A stretch of DNA of 64,000 bases from positions 177,378 through 241,377 of the forward strand of contig NZ_VWVV01000009.1 of NCBI RefSeq assembly GCF_009830945.1. The letters are read 5' to 3'. Every line of letters begins with the position of its first letter. Position 1 is the first letter of the stretch. The translations under genes were made by a program, and so were the position numbers. The notes beneath the pieces were generated by a model. It was given only the letters and a program-made list of their open reading frames with translations, made no database searches and was not told the DNA's origin. This DNA comes from Nocardiopsis sp. FR4. GTDB taxonomy: Bacteria > Actinomycetota > Actinomycetes > Streptosporangiales > Streptosporangiaceae. This document shows, piece after piece, positions 35,667 through 48,048 of this stretch.

Positions 35667-35713
35667 GCGCCCGGAGGGGCCGCGCGGGCGCGCCGCGCGG
35701 CCCCTCCGGGCGC
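35667..35713. terminator. Very long bidirectional terminator
   Basis: A perfect 21-bp stem (35667-35687 with 35693-35713) and loop GCGCG exactly fill the gap between the stop codons of two convergent genes. Confidence 0.88.
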
Positions 35714-38610
<2,897 letters not shown>

Positions 38611-38873
38611 GCCCGGCGACGGCCGCCGACCGGTCCGCGCACAGCCGTGCGCGAACCGCTTCCGGAAAAACTCCACGGGCGACGCGCACAGAAACCGTCC
38701 CACATGGCGAGACGTCTTTTCGGGGCGCCCGGCCTTTCCGGTGTTTTCCGTCACCGGCGTCCGCGGTGGAATGGCGACGCGCGCGCACCGCGCGCGACCC
38801 GGCACGCTACTGTTTTGGCGGCAGCTTTCACGACGGCAGCGAAAAAGAACAGACAGGATCCAAGGGGAGCACC

Positions 38874-39935
38874 ATGCCGACCACGAACGACACACGGGTG
38901 GCCAGTTACAAGCCACTCATCGCCCCCCGGGACCTGCTGGCCGAGCTCCCTCTGGGCCCCGAGCGCAGCGCCCTGGTCGAGGACGCGCGCGCCGAGGTCA
39001 AACGGGTGCTGGACGGCGATGACGACCGCCTGCTGGTCGTGGTGGGTCCCTGCTCGGTGCACGACACCGAGTCCGCCATGGACTACGCCCGCCGCCTGGC
39101 CGACCTGGCGCCCTCCCTGCGCGACGACCTGTGCGTCGTGATGCGCGTGTACTTCGAGAAGCCGCGCACCACCGTGGGGTGGAAGGGCCTGATCAACGAC
39201 CCCGGCCTGGACGACACCTACGACGTGCACCGGGGCCTGCGCACCGCCCGCAAGCTCCTGCTGGACATCAACTCCCTGGGGCTGCCCGCCGGGACCGAGT
39301 TCCTCGACCCCATCACCCCTCAGTACATCGCCGACGTCGTCTCCTGGGGCGCCATCGGGGCGCGCACCACCGAGAGCCAGGTGCACCGCCAGCTCAGCAG
39401 CGGCCTGAGCACCCCCGTCGGCTTCAAGAACGGCACCGACGGCGACGTCCAGGTGGCCGTGGACGCCGTGGGGGCGGCCGCCGCCTCGCACACCTTCTTC
39501 GGGGTGGACCCGACCGGCGCCGGTTCGGTGGTCGTGACCGACGGCAACCCGGACTGCCACGTGATCCTGCGGGGCGGGCGCAACGGCCCCAACTTCGACG
39601 CCGAGCCGGTCAACGCCGCCCTGGACGTCATCGAGGGCGCCGGGCTGCCGCGCCGCCTGATGATCGACGCCAGCCACGCCAACAGCGGCAAGGACCACAA
39701 GCGCCAGCCGGGCGTGGCCGCCGCGATCGCCGCCCAGGTCGCCGAGGGCCAGAAGGGCATCATCGGCGTGATGCTGGAGAGCTTCATCGTCGAGGGCGCC
39801 CAGAAGCTGGGCGACCCGGCCGACCTGACCTACGGCCAGTCGATCACCGACAAGTGCATGGGCTGGGACACCACCGCCGACGTGCTGGCCCAGCTCGCCG
39901 AGTCGGTGCGCCAGCGGCGCAAGAACGCGAACTAG
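38874..39935 (+). CDS. 3-deoxy-7-phosphoheptulonate synthase, type I
   Basis: The 353-residue class I-alpha DAHP synthase (AroF/G/H type) has VVGPCSVHD, MRVYFEKPRTTVGWKGLINDP, GARTTESQVHR, GFKNGTDGD, HVILRGG and DASHANSGKD, which carry the metal and phosphate ligands. It condenses phosphoenolpyruvate and erythrose-4-phosphate, the first shikimate step. GGGGAG precedes ATG 38874. Many actinomycetes rely on a type II enzyme, so this may be an extra isoenzyme. It is monocistronic and ends at a 16-bp stem. Confidence 0.93.
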   Translation: MPTTNDTRVASYKPLIAPRDLLAELPLGPERSALVEDARAEVKRVLDGDDDRLLVVVGPCSVHDTESAMDYARRLADLAPSLRDDLCVVMRVYFEKPRTTVGWKGLINDPGLDDTYDVHRGLRTARKLLLDINSLGLPAGTEFLDPITPQYIADVVSWGAIGARTTESQVHRQLSSGLSTPVGFKNGTDGDVQVAVDAVGAAAASHTFFGVDPTGAGSVVVTDGNPDCHVILRGGRNGPNFDAEPVNAALDVIEGAGLPRRLMIDASHANSGKDHKRQPGVAAAIAAQVAEGQKGIIGVMLESFIVEGAQKLGDPADLTYGQSITDKCMGWDTTADVLAQLAESVRQRRKNAN

Positions 39936-39948
39936 CGGACCGCGCGCG

Positions 39949-39985
39949 CCGGTGGCCGGGAGGGGTGCGCCCTCCCGGCCACCGG
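39949..39985 (+). terminator. Terminator of the DAHP synthase gene
   Basis: A perfect 16-bp stem (39949-39964 with 39970-39985) and 5-nt loop GTGCG lie 14 bp past the stop codon; it also faces the convergent gene. Confidence 0.85.
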
Positions 39986-40051
39986 TGCGTCCGGGGCCGG
40001 CCGCCCAGCGCCCGTCGCCGCACCAGCCGGGTCCGCCCCCGGACGGCCGGG

Positions 40052-40978
40052 TCAGTTCCGCGCCGCCTCGGGGGGCAGGACCTCCGTCCGCACGAGGAGT
40101 TCGCGGCCCAGGCGTTCGGGCGACTCCTTCCCCTCCTCCGCCTCGACCCGCAGCGCGAAGGTGTACAGCGCCTCGTCGCGTTCGACCCAGCCGACCCACC
40201 AGCCGGGGCCGTCACCACCGGCGGCCCGTTCGGGCACGGCGTACAGGGTGTAGTCCCCGCCCTCCTCCACAGCGGAGACCTCCCGGATCGTCAGCCGGTG
40301 CTCGGTGTCCACGGGCAGCTCGCCCAGGGCCAGGCTGGCCAGGAAGGAAGTCTGCTCCAGGGCGGAGATCTCCAGCGGGCCCTCCCGCCAGAACCGCTCC
40401 GCGTCCTCCGCGCCGCCCACCGACCGGTTGCCGTAGTCGAACCGGTCCAGCCAGGCCGCCGTCCGCTCGGGCCCCAGCCTGCGGGCCACCTCCCGGTAGA
40501 CGTCCCGGTCGGCGGCGGGCAGTGCCTCGCGCAAACTCGCGGCCCGCTCCCGCCGCGCCGCGGGCTCCCCGGTGGTGAGCACCTCGTCCACGTCCCCGAC
40601 CGCGCCCGTCTGGAGGGCGATCAGGGTGTGCGGGACGGCGAAGGTGGCCGCGGGCGCCGCTCGCTCGCGGGCCTCCTCCGGGTCGACCACCGTGGCCGTC
40701 CGCTCGCGCACGTCGTAGAGCACCAGGGTGCCCACGACCCCCGCTTCGGAGAACACCGTCTCCAACTCCTCCCGCTCCACGGCGGGCACGTCCCCCCGGA
40801 CCAGGGGCAGCGGCTCGGCCATGCCCTGGGCCGGGCCGCCTGAGCCGGAAGCCCCCTCGTCCCGGTCGGCCGCGGCGCACGCCGGTACGGCCACCAGGCC
40901 CAGGGCGCACACCGCGGCCAGTCCCGCACGAAGGGCCGCCCCTCCCCCGCGCTGTCGGTGTTCGACGTCGGTTCGCAC
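40052..40978 (-). CDS. Lipoprotein related to class D beta-lactamases, catalytic residues lost
   Basis: The 308-residue protein (GTG 40978 after GGAGGG) has a signal peptide with lipobox VPAC (Cys34). Residues 75-280 follow the class D fold: PAATFAVPHTLIAL, DYGNRSVGG, FWREGPLEISALEQ, GDYTLYA and GPGWWVGWVER. Yet the catalytic SxxK is A111-T-F-A114, the SxV motif is A156-D-R158 and KTG is V248-P-E250; only YGN (182-184) is intact. It therefore cannot form an acyl-enzyme and is probably a membrane-anchored binding or structural relative, not a resistance enzyme. Codon bias is normal and there is no frame damage, so it looks maintained. Confidence 0.85.
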   Translation of the reverse strand: MRTDVEHRQRGGGAALRAGLAAVCALGLVAVPACAAADRDEGASGSGGPAQGMAEPLPLVRGDVPAVEREELETVFSEAGVVGTLVLYDVRERTATVVDPEEARERAAPAATFAVPHTLIALQTGAVGDVDEVLTTGEPAARRERAASLREALPAADRDVYREVARRLGPERTAAWLDRFDYGNRSVGGAEDAERFWREGPLEISALEQTSFLASLALGELPVDTEHRLTIREVSAVEEGGDYTLYAVPERAAGGDGPGWWVGWVERDEALYTFALRVEAEEGKESPERLGRELLVRTEVLPPEAARN

Positions 40979-41183
40979 TCGCCATCCCTCCACACGACGA
41001 AAGCCCGTCCCGGCAACGCTAACCCGCGCCCCCGTCCCACAGGCGGGATCGGCGCGGGTGTCGGGACCGGATCCGCGCCGGGGTCGGGTCCGTTATCCGC
41101 ACCGGACCGGGCCCCTCCCCGGGCGCCCCGGGCACCCTTGGGCGGGGTGTGCGCCCGCTGCTAGGCTGAACGTGTTGCTGACC

Positions 41184-41380
41184 CCGTACGGGAGAGTGCC
41201 CGCGTATCCAGCGCGGGCCGCCGAAGGAGCAATCCCTCCCCGAAGACAACCTCTCAGGCACAGTGGACCGTACGGGCGAGACCACTCTGGAAAGCAGGGA
41301 CGCGCCGTCCCTCGCCGAAGGTGCAAGCCACGCCGATCACGTGGCGAAGCTCTCAGGCACCGATGACAGAGGGGGAGGAT
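41184..41380 (+). ncRNA. Tandem glycine riboswitch
   Basis: Two aptamers lie in the gcvT leader. The first (about 41186-41275) has GGGAGAGTGCC, GCCGAAGGAGCAATCCC and ACCTCTCAGGCA, closed by ACGG/CCGT. The second (about 41281-41380) has ACTCTGGAAAGC, GCCGAAGGTGCAAGCC, AGCTCTCAGGCACC and ATGACAGAGGGG. These are the conserved strands of glycine aptamers. GAGGATGG (41375-41382) can pair with CCATCCTC (41406-41413) just before the gcvT ribosome site, a likely expression platform acting on translation or termination. Glycine would be expected to turn the operon on. Confidence 0.95.
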
Positions 41381-41425
41381 GGCAACGCCACGCATGTCAC
41401 GACGCCCATCCTCTCGGGAGTACCC

Positions 41426-42538
41426 ATGTCAGAGCCCGCAGCCGCGCCGCGCGCCACAGCGCTACGCGAGGTCCACGAGAAGGCGGGGGCCACGCTCGTG
41501 GACTTCGCCGGATGGCTCATGCCGCTGCGCTACGGCAGCGAGACCGCCGAGCACACCGCGGTGCGCGAGGCCGCCGGCCTGTTCGACCTCTCCCACATGG
41601 GCGAGATCCGCCTGACCGGCCCGCAGGCCGCCGAGGCCCTCGACTACGCCCTCGTCGGGCACCTGTCCCAGGTCAAGGTGGGCCGGGCCCGCTACACCAT
41701 GATCACCGCCGAGGACGGCGGGGTCCTGGACGACCTCATCGTCTACCGGCTGGGCGAGGAGGAGTACCTCGTCGTGGCCAACGCCGCCAACGTGCCGGTG
41801 GTGGCCTCCGCCCTGGCCGAGCGCGCCTCGGGCTTCGACGTCGAGGTCGCCGACGAGTCCGCCGACTACGCCCTCATCGCCGTCCAGGGCCCGCGCGCCG
41901 TGGAGATCCTGGCGCCGCTGACCGACGCGGACCTGGACGGGATCCGCTACTACGCCGGGTACGAGCACACCGTCGCCGGCACGCCCGTGCTGCTGGCCCG
42001 CACCGGCTACACCGGCGAGGACGGCTTCGAGATCTTCGTCCGGCCCGCGGACGGGGCCCCCGCCGTGTGGGAGGCCCTCATGGAGCGGGGGGCCGGGCAC
42101 GGCCTGGTGCCCGCCGGGCTCTCGGCCCGCGACACCCTGCGCATGGAGGCGGGGATGCCGCTGTACGGCCAGGAGCTCACCCCGGACCTCACCCCCTTCG
42201 ACGCCGGGCTGGGCCGCGTGGTCAAGTTCGACAAGGGCGACTTCGTGGGCCGCGCGGCCCTGGAGGAGGCCGCCCGCACCGCCCGCCCCCGCCGCCTCAT
42301 CGGTCTCCTCGCGCGCGGCCGCCGCCCGCTGCGCAGGGGCCAGGAGGTGCTCCGCGACGGCACCGCCGTCGGAACCATCACCAGTGGCGCGCCCTCTCCC
42401 ACCCTGGGCCGCCCCATCGCCATGGCCTACGTGGACGGCGACCTCGACACCGGCACCGGCGCGTTCACCGTGGACGTGCGCGGGCGGGGCGAGGACGTCG
42501 ACGTGGTCGACCTGCCGTTCTACAAGCGGCGGTCGTAG
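41426..42538 (+). CDS. gcvT: Glycine cleavage system aminomethyltransferase (T protein)
   Basis: The 370-residue protein has the family start FAGWLMPLRYGS, LFDLSHMGEI, and LARTGYTGEDGFEIF with ARDTLRMEAGMPLYG of the folate-binding domain. It takes the aminomethyl group from lipoylated GcvH and makes methylene-tetrahydrofolate and ammonia. GGGAG lies before ATG 41426, just after the riboswitch platform. It heads gcvT-gcvH-glyA-sdaA; gcvP, encoding the decarboxylase, is not in this operon. Confidence 0.95.
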   Translation: MSEPAAAPRATALREVHEKAGATLVDFAGWLMPLRYGSETAEHTAVREAAGLFDLSHMGEIRLTGPQAAEALDYALVGHLSQVKVGRARYTMITAEDGGVLDDLIVYRLGEEEYLVVANAANVPVVASALAERASGFDVEVADESADYALIAVQGPRAVEILAPLTDADLDGIRYYAGYEHTVAGTPVLLARTGYTGEDGFEIFVRPADGAPAVWEALMERGAGHGLVPAGLSARDTLRMEAGMPLYGQELTPDLTPFDAGLGRVVKFDKGDFVGRAALEEAARTARPRRLIGLLARGRRPLRRGQEVLRDGTAVGTITSGAPSPTLGRPIAMAYVDGDLDTGTGAFTVDVRGRGEDVDVVDLPFYKRRS

Positions 42539-42540
42539 CA

Positions 42541-42563
42541 GGGCCTTCACACCCCGAAGGCCC
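42541..42563 (+). repeat. Intercistronic hairpin gcvT-gcvH
   Basis: An 8-bp perfect stem GGGCCTTC / GAAGGCCC with a 7-nt loop starts two bases after the gcvT stop. It could attenuate readthrough or stabilise mRNA ends. Confidence 0.4.
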
Positions 42564-42688
42564 ACGCGCCCGGTGCGGCGGGATCCCCACGGGGGACCTG
42601 CACGGACGGGGCGCGACCGGGCGTAGGCCGGGCCGGGCAGCCGTACGGGCGCGCGGCAGGAAAACGAACACCTCCAAGGAGAGTTGAA

Positions 42689-43069
42689 GTGAGCGTTCCC
42701 ACGGAGCTGGGTTACACCGCCAAACACGAGTGGGTCCGGGTGGAGGACGGCATCGCCACCGTCGGGATCACCTCGTTCGCCGCCGAGTCGCTGGGCGACA
42801 TCGTCTTCGTCGAGCTGCCCGAGGTCGGCGGCGAGGTCACCACCGGCGAGTCGTGCGGGGAGGTGGAGTCCACCAAGTCCGTCAGCGAGATCTACTCACC
42901 GGTCAGCGGCGAGGTCACCGAGGTCAACGAGGCGCTTGAGAACGAGCCCGAGAAGATCAACTCCGAGCCCTTCGGAGACGGCTGGCTGTTCCGGGCGCGG
43001 GTCTCCGAGGAGCCCTCCGACCTGCTCTCCGCCGAGGAGTACACCAAGCTGACCGAAGGCGAGGAGTAG
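42689..43069 (+). CDS. gcvH: Glycine cleavage system H protein
   Basis: The 126-residue lipoyl carrier has the target Lys63 in the [12 protein letters not shown] hairpin and the expected length. It shuttles the aminomethyl group between the P and T proteins. The GTG start follows AAGGAGAG. The glyA start is seven bases after its stop, so the two are co-translated. Confidence 0.95.
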   Translation: MSVPTELGYTAKHEWVRVEDGIATVGITSFAAESLGDIVFVELPEVGGEVTTGESCGEVESTKSVSEIYSPVSGEVTEVNEALENEPEKINSEPFGDGWLFRARVSEEPSDLLSAEEYTKLTEGEE

Positions 43070-43076
43070 GCCCCCG

Positions 43077-44345
43077 ATGGCTACTGACAACACGCTCAAC
43101 AAGACACTGGGCGAACTGGACCCCGAGGTGTCGGCCGCGGTCGACGCGGAGCTGGCCCGCCAGCGCGACACCCTGGAGATGATCGCCTCGGAGAACTTCG
43201 CACCCCAGGCGGTCATCGAGGCGCAGGGCACCGTCCTGACCAACAAGTACGCCGAGGGCTACCCCGGCCGCCGCTACTACGGCGGGTGCGAGCACGTCGA
43301 CGTGGTCGAGCAGCTCGCGATCGACCGCGCCAAGGCGCTGTTCGGAGCCGAGCACGCCAACGTGCAGCCGCACTCGGGCGCGCAGGCCAACACGGCCGTG
43401 TACTTCGCGCTGCTCAAGCCGGGCGACACCATCCTGGGCCTGGACCTGGCCCACGGCGGTCACCTGACCCACGGCATGAAGATCAACTACTCCGGCAAGA
43501 TCCTCAACGCGGTGGCCTACCACGTGCGCGAGGAGGACGGCACCGTCGACTACGACGAGGTCGAGGCGCTGGCCGAGAAGCACCGGCCCAAGATGATCGT
43601 CGCCGGGTGGTCGGCCTACCCGCGCCAGCTGGACTTCGCCCGCTTCCGCAAGATCGCCGACTCCGTCGGCGCGCTGCTCATGGTGGACATGGCGCACTTC
43701 GCCGGTCTGGTGGCCGCGGGGCTGCATCCCAACCCGGTGCCGCACGCCGACGTGGTCACCACCACCACGCACAAGACCCTGGGCGGCCCGCGCGGCGGAA
43801 TGATCCTGTCCAAGGCGGAGTTGGGCAAGAAGATCAACTCCGCGGTCTTCCCCGGCATGCAGGGCGGCCCGCTGGAGCACGTGATCGCGGCCAAGGCGGT
43901 CTCGTTCAAGGTCGCCGCGAGCGAGGAGTTCGCCGAACGCCAGCGCCGCACGGTCTCGGGCGCCAAGCTGCTGGCCGAGCGCCTGACCCGGCCGGACATG
44001 GCCGAGGTCGGCGTCAAGGTGCTCTCGGGAGGCACGGACGTGCACCTGGTCCTGGTGGACCTGGTGAACTCCGAGCTCAACGGCCAGGAGGCCGAGGACC
44101 GCCTGCACTCGGTCGGGATCACGGTCAACCGCAACGCGGTGCCCAACGACCCGCGTCCGCCGATGGTCACCTCCGGTCTGCGGATCGGCACCCCGGCCCT
44201 GGCCACCCGCGGGCTGGGCGACGAGGACTTCGCCGAGGTCGCCGACGTCATCGCCGAGGCGCTCAAGCCGGAGTTCGACGCCGGGGCCCTGAGCGCCCGC
44301 GTACGGGCCCTGACCGCGAAGTACCCGCTCTACCCGAACCTGTAG
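43077..44345 (+). CDS. glyA: Serine hydroxymethyltransferase
   Basis: The 422-residue fold-type I PLP enzyme has [10 protein letters not shown], the [17 protein letters not shown] substrate loop, HGGHLTHG, and the PLP Lys in [13 protein letters not shown] (about residue 232). It joins glycine and methylene-tetrahydrofolate into serine. In this operon the folate comes from GcvT and the serine goes to SdaA. Length is normal. A 12-bp hairpin follows the stop. Confidence 0.96.
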   Translation: MATDNTLNKTLGELDPEVSAAVDAELARQRDTLEMIASENFAPQAVIEAQGTVLTNKYAEGYPGRRYYGGCEHVDVVEQLAIDRAKALFGAEHANVQPHSGAQANTAVYFALLKPGDTILGLDLAHGGHLTHGMKINYSGKILNAVAYHVREEDGTVDYDEVEALAEKHRPKMIVAGWSAYPRQLDFARFRKIADSVGALLMVDMAHFAGLVAAGLHPNPVPHADVVTTTTHKTLGGPRGGMILSKAELGKKINSAVFPGMQGGPLEHVIAAKAVSFKVAASEEFAERQRRTVSGAKLLAERLTRPDMAEVGVKVLSGGTDVHLVLVDLVNSELNGQEAEDRLHSVGITVNRNAVPNDPRPPMVTSGLRIGTPALATRGLGDEDFAEVADVIAEALKPEFDAGALSARVRALTAKYPLYPNL

Positions 44346-44351
44346 AGCTCC

Positions 44352-44381
44352 GCCGTGCGGGGCTCCAGGGCCCCGCACGGC
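44352..44381 (+). terminator. Intercistronic hairpin glyA-sdaA
   Basis: A perfect 12-bp stem (44352-44363 with 44370-44381) and loop TCCAGG lie 35 bp before sdaA. It is a likely partial terminator that reduces sdaA relative to glyA. Confidence 0.6.
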
Positions 44382-44415
44382 GCACCGGGCCCTGTACTCA
44401 ACGAGGAGGACAGCC

Positions 44416-45822
44416 ATGGCCATCAGCGTGTTCGACCTGTTCAAGATCGGGATCGGGCCCTCCAGCTCGCACACGGTCGGCCCGATGAAGGCCGCCCGCA
44501 CGTTCGTGACCGGACTGGGCGACCGGCTCGGCCGCACGGCCCGGGTACGGGCCGAGCTGTACGGGTCCCTGGCCCTGACCGGCAAGGGCCACGGCAGCGA
44601 CACCGCCGTGGTCCTGGGCCTGATGGGGCACACCCCCGAGCATGTGGACGTGGACGCGGTGCCCGCGCTCCTGGCCCGCGTGCACGAGGAGCGCACCCTG
44701 TCCCTGGGCGGCCCCTCCGGCCCGACCGTGGCCTTCGACCCGGCCGTGGACGTGGACTTCCGCCGTAAGGAGAGCCTGCCCGACCACCCGAACGGGATGC
44801 GCTTCACGGCACTGGACGCCTCCGGGGCCGAACTCGCCGCCAAGGTCTACTACTCCGTGGGCGGCGGGTTCGTCGTGGACGAGCGCGCGGCGGGCGCGGA
44901 CCGGATCAAGCCGGACGACACCGTGCTCCCCCACCCCTTCGACAGCGCCGAGGAGCTGCTGGCCGTCTGCGCGGAGACGGGGATGTCGATCAGCGCGGTG
45001 ATGCTCGCCAACGAGCAGGCCTTCGGCCGCTCCCCCGAGGAGATCCGCGCCGGTCTGCTCACCCTGTGGACGGCCATGCGCCAGTGCGTGCGCCGCGGCG
45101 TGACCACCGAGGGCAGCCTGCCCGGCGGGCTGAAGGTGCCCCGGCGGGCGCACCGCCTGTACCGGCAGCTGGGCGGCAACTGTGACGAGTCCGGCCTGCT
45201 GGCGCCGACGAACGTGGACTCCGACCCCATGCGCGGCAGCGACTGGATCACGCTGTACGCCCTGGCGGTCAACGAGGAGAACGCCGCGGGCGGCCGGGTG
45301 GTGACCGCCCCGACCAACGGGGCGGCCGGGATCGTGCCAGCGGTGCTGCACTACTACATGCACTTCAGCCCCGGCTCCGGCGACGAGGGCGTGGTGCGCT
45401 TCCTGCTGACCGCGGGCGCGGTCGGCATCCTGTTCAAGCAGAACGCCTCGATCTCGGGGGCCGAGGTGGGCTGCCAGGGCGAGGTGGGCTCGGCCTCCTC
45501 GATGGCCGCCGCCGGGCTGGCCGAGGTGCTGGGCGGCACCCCCGCCCAGGTGGAGAACGCCGCCGAGATCGCCATGGAGCACAACCTGGGGCTGACCTGC
45601 GACCCGATCGGCGGCCTGGTGCAGGTGCCGTGCATCGAGCGCAACGCGCTGGCCTCGGTCAAGGCGATCAGCGCCGCGCGCATGGCACTGCGCGGCGACG
45701 GCAGCCACTTCGTCTCCCTGGACAAGGTCATCAAGACCATGCGGGACACCGGGCGCGACATGCACGACAAGTACAAGGAGACCTCGCGCGGCGGCCTGGC
45801 CGTCAACGTCATCGAGTGCTGA
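44416..45822 (+). CDS. sdaA: L-serine ammonia-lyase, single-chain iron-sulfur type
   Basis: The 468-residue enzyme starts with [21 protein letters not shown], the usual substrate-domain signature, and has the C-terminal catalytic domain with [28 protein letters not shown] and the ERN motif; three Cys there bind a [4Fe-4S] cluster. It turns serine into pyruvate and ammonia. GAGGAGGA precedes ATG. With GcvT, GcvH and GlyA under the glycine riboswitch it completes a glycine-to-pyruvate route. Its end overlaps the convergent hypothetical gene by 14 bp. Confidence 0.95.
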   Translation: MAISVFDLFKIGIGPSSSHTVGPMKAARTFVTGLGDRLGRTARVRAELYGSLALTGKGHGSDTAVVLGLMGHTPEHVDVDAVPALLARVHEERTLSLGGPSGPTVAFDPAVDVDFRRKESLPDHPNGMRFTALDASGAELAAKVYYSVGGGFVVDERAAGADRIKPDDTVLPHPFDSAEELLAVCAETGMSISAVMLANEQAFGRSPEEIRAGLLTLWTAMRQCVRRGVTTEGSLPGGLKVPRRAHRLYRQLGGNCDESGLLAPTNVDSDPMRGSDWITLYALAVNEENAAGGRVVTAPTNGAAGIVPAVLHYYMHFSPGSGDEGVVRFLLTAGAVGILFKQNASISGAEVGCQGEVGSASSMAAAGLAEVLGGTPAQVENAAEIAMEHNLGLTCDPIGGLVQVPCIERNALASVKAISAARMALRGDGSHFVSLDKVIKTMRDTGRDMHDKYKETSRGGLAVNVIEC

Positions 45823-46291
45823 CCGGGGCCCGGCCTCCGGGGGACCCCTGCCCGGGTTCGCGCGAACGCAGCCGCCGCTCGTCGACGACCGCCTCCAGAA
45901 GGGCGACGTCCACCACGTAGGACACGTCGGCCTCCCAGAGCCCGGCGGCGCCGCGTCCGCGCCAGCGCGTGATCAGTCCCCTGTACCAGGCACCCTCGTG
46001 CCGCACCCAGCACAGCTTGGTTCCCTCAGGTGCGTAGTCGGGAAAGCAGTGGACACACGGCGGACGGTCGTGCACGACCCGTTCCAGGGGCACCACCTGC
46101 GGATCGTGCACCTCAAGACCCATGCGCGCGGCCTTGCGCTGCCCCTCGACCAGCGCTTCGCAGCGCCGGGACAGGTGGAACACCGTCCCGCCCGGTGTGA
46201 CCGTCACACGCTCGGCCAGCCCACGGGGAACGGGTCGGCACAGCCCGCACTGGCCGGGCAGGAGGTCGTGGGGGCAACGGTCCTCACCCAT
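45809..46291 (-). CDS. Hypothetical Cys-rich protein, unknown function
   Basis: The 160-residue protein (ATG 46291) starts with [13 protein letters not shown], has a second cluster [13 protein letters not shown] and [10 protein letters not shown], and a C-terminal half with [17 protein letters not shown]. The Cys/His pairs could bind zinc. Codon bias is good. The frame is open upstream to 46387, but conserved-looking sequence starts at the Cys motif. No family is recognised. It overlaps the end of sdaA. Confidence 0.65.
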   Translation of the reverse strand: MGEDRCPHDLLPGQCGLCRPVPRGLAERVTVTPGGTVFHLSRRCEALVEGQRKAARMGLEVHDPQVVPLERVVHDRPPCVHCFPDYAPEGTKLCWVRHEGAWYRGLITRWRGRGAAGLWEADVSYVVDVALLEAVVDERRLRSREPGQGSPGGRAPVSTR

Positions 46292-46408
46292 GGGTGAAGC
46301 ATGGCGCACCGCCCGTCCCGCGACCAGGGCCTTCCGGTCCCTTCCCCCGTCCCGCTTCGCGGTCCCAGCCATGTCCCAGGGGTACACCGCGGCTCGGACG
46401 GTCCCGGG

Positions 46409-46810
46409 TCAGGAGGGCGCCGCCTCCGGGTCCGTGTACGGGAACTCCCAGCGGTGGCCGTCGGGGTCGGTGAAGGAGCGCGAGTACACCCCCGTCTGCT
46501 CGGCGGTGACCGCCCCGGTCGCCCCGGCCACGGCGGCGGCCTCGGCCATGCGGTCCACCTCATCGCGGCTGTCCGCGCCCAGGGTGGTGACGACCTCGTT
46601 CCCGGCGGAGGGGTCGGCCACCCCCGAGGGCGCGAAGTCCGCGAAGTAGGGCTCGGCCAGGAACAGGACGGAGAAGTCGCCGTTGACCGCCACGCACAGC
46701 GCCCAGTCACAGGAGCGGGCCTCGTCGTACTCGAAGCCCAGGGCGCTGAAGAACTCCCGGGTGGCGTCGAGGCTCGCGGCCGACAGGTTGACGAAGGTCT
46801 TTCGGCTCAT
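46409..46810 (-). CDS. VOC-family (glyoxalase/bleomycin-resistance fold) protein
   Basis: The 133-residue protein has one pair of VOC modules: KTFVNLSAASLDATREFFSALGF at the start and YSRSFTDPDGHRWEFPYTDP at the end. ATG 46810 starts the domain although the frame is open upstream. The N-terminal metal His typical of glyoxalases is replaced by Asn (FVNL), so a non-canonical role is likely. It lies 38 bp behind the Asp23/AmaP operon on the same strand and may be its last gene. Confidence 0.87.
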   Translation of the reverse strand: MSRKTFVNLSAASLDATREFFSALGFEYDEARSCDWALCVAVNGDFSVLFLAEPYFADFAPSGVADPSAGNEVVTTLGADSRDEVDRMAEAAAVAGATGAVTAEQTGVYSRSFTDPDGHRWEFPYTDPEAAPS

Positions 46811-46848
46811 GTGGTGAAGCTGACAGGCACCCGCGACGGCGGGCCGGA

Positions 46849-47439
46849 TCACGCCAGGCTGCGCCGGGGGTTCCTGGCCGGGGCGGTCATCGACATCCGC
46901 ACGACGGCGGGCACCTGCTCCAGGTCCAGCGCCTGGCGCAGGTTGGCCAGCGCCTCCGCCCTCACCCGCAGCCAGATCCCGGTCACGTCCGCGTCCTCGT
47001 CCAGGGTCAGCGCCAGCCGCAGGTGCGGGGCGTCGGTGGACTCGGTCAGGCGGGCACGCGCGCGGCGCACCCCCGGGTACTCGGCGATCTCCTGCTCCAG
47101 GGCGCCCCGGGCCACGCTCTCGGATATCTCCACCCGGCCCTCGTCGCTCCGCTCCAGGACCAGGCGCCCCACGGTGTCGTTGAGCCCCTGGACCATGAGC
47201 CAGCGCAGGGCCAGGAACCCGGCCACGAAGGCCGCCGCGACCACCGCGTAGGGCACCCACCGCTGGGAGAGCGCCTCCCGGGTCCCCGGGCCGAGCAGCG
47301 CGCTGTCGGCCAGGTCCGCGCCGAACAGCCCGCGCCCGGCCGCCAGCGACGCCAGCCCCAGGGCGAGCAGCAGCACGCCCACGACCGCCAGTCCCCAGCG
47401 GTTCCCCCGGGCCGACCTGCGCGCCCTGTCACCAGCCAT
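46849..47439 (-). CDS. amaP: Alkaline shock response membrane anchor protein AmaP-like
   Basis: The 196-residue protein has two N-terminal membrane helices (RWGLAVVGVLLLALGLASLAAG, then WVPYAVVAAAFVAGFLALRWL) and a cytoplasmic part with VARGALEQEIAEYPGV resembling an Asp23 module. In Gram-positives AmaP anchors Asp23 to the membrane. ATG 47439 is next to the stop of the preceding gene, with GAGGGG ahead. Its place at the end of an Asp23 operon supports the name, although similarity is only moderate. Confidence 0.75.
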   Translation of the reverse strand: MAGDRARRSARGNRWGLAVVGVLLLALGLASLAAGRGLFGADLADSALLGPGTREALSQRWVPYAVVAAAFVAGFLALRWLMVQGLNDTVGRLVLERSDEGRVEISESVARGALEQEIAEYPGVRRARARLTESTDAPHLRLALTLDEDADVTGIWLRVRAEALANLRQALDLEQVPAVVRMSMTAPARNPRRSLA

Positions 47440-47441
47440 GG

Positions 47442-48047
47442 TCACCCCTCCGCGTACCGCACGTGGGTGGCGATCCGCATGCTGCGCAGCGGCGCCAGCT
47501 CCTCCAACCGCCGCTCCACGGCCGCGGTCACCTCCGTGGGCAGTTCCGCCGCGTCGCGCATCCCGGTGCGCGCGTGCACCCGGATCCTGTTGCCGCGCAC
47601 CGTCACGTGCGCCTCGTCCACCCCGCTCACGTCCTGCACGGCGGCGACCACCGCGCGGCGCAGCGCGGGCCGGGTCAACCCCACCACCAGGGCGGGGTCG
47701 TCGGTGCGTAGGGCGGTCCAGCGCCCCCGCCCCGGTGCCAGGGCGAGGACGATCAGGGTCAGGCCGATCACCGCCAGGACCGCCGAGGCGATCTGCACCG
47801 AGGGGCTGGACCAGGTGGCGGTGGCGGCGTAACCGGTGGCGGCGCCGACCGGGATCAGCCGCAGCGGACTGCCCGCCAGCGCCGAGATCACCTCGGCGGC
47901 GGCCACGACGGCCACCACGAGGATCACGAAACCCGTGATCACCGCGGGCCAGGACCGCCGCGGACGGAACGTGTGGACGGCCACCCGCCTGGCCCTGCGG
48001 TCGACGCCCTGGTCCGGGCGTCCGAGTGCCTCTTCCACGGTGGTCAT
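47442..48047 (-). CDS. DUF6286-like membrane protein
   Basis: The 201-residue protein has two helices (WPAVITGFVILVVAVVAAAEV, then ASAVLAVIGLTLIVLALAPG) and a soluble C-terminal part with LTRPALRRAVVAAVQDVSGVDEAHVTV, parallel in layout to the AmaP-like neighbour. It has the features of DUF6286 proteins found in actinobacterial Asp23 operons (from memory). It sits between Asp23 and AmaP genes with 1-2 bp spacing, so it is probably a subunit of the same membrane complex. Confidence 0.8.
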   Translation of the reverse strand: MTTVEEALGRPDQGVDRRARRVAVHTFRPRRSWPAVITGFVILVVAVVAAAEVISALAGSPLRLIPVGAATGYAATATWSSPSVQIASAVLAVIGLTLIVLALAPGRGRWTALRTDDPALVVGLTRPALRRAVVAAVQDVSGVDEAHVTVRGNRIRVHARTGMRDAAELPTEVTAAVERRLEELAPLRSMRIATHVRYAEG

Positions 48048-48048
48048 G

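Noticed and set aside
40052..40978. Calling the class D homologue an antibiotic-resistance beta-lactamase
   Set aside because: SxxK, SxV and KTG are all substituted, so acylation and hydrolysis are not possible by the known mechanism.
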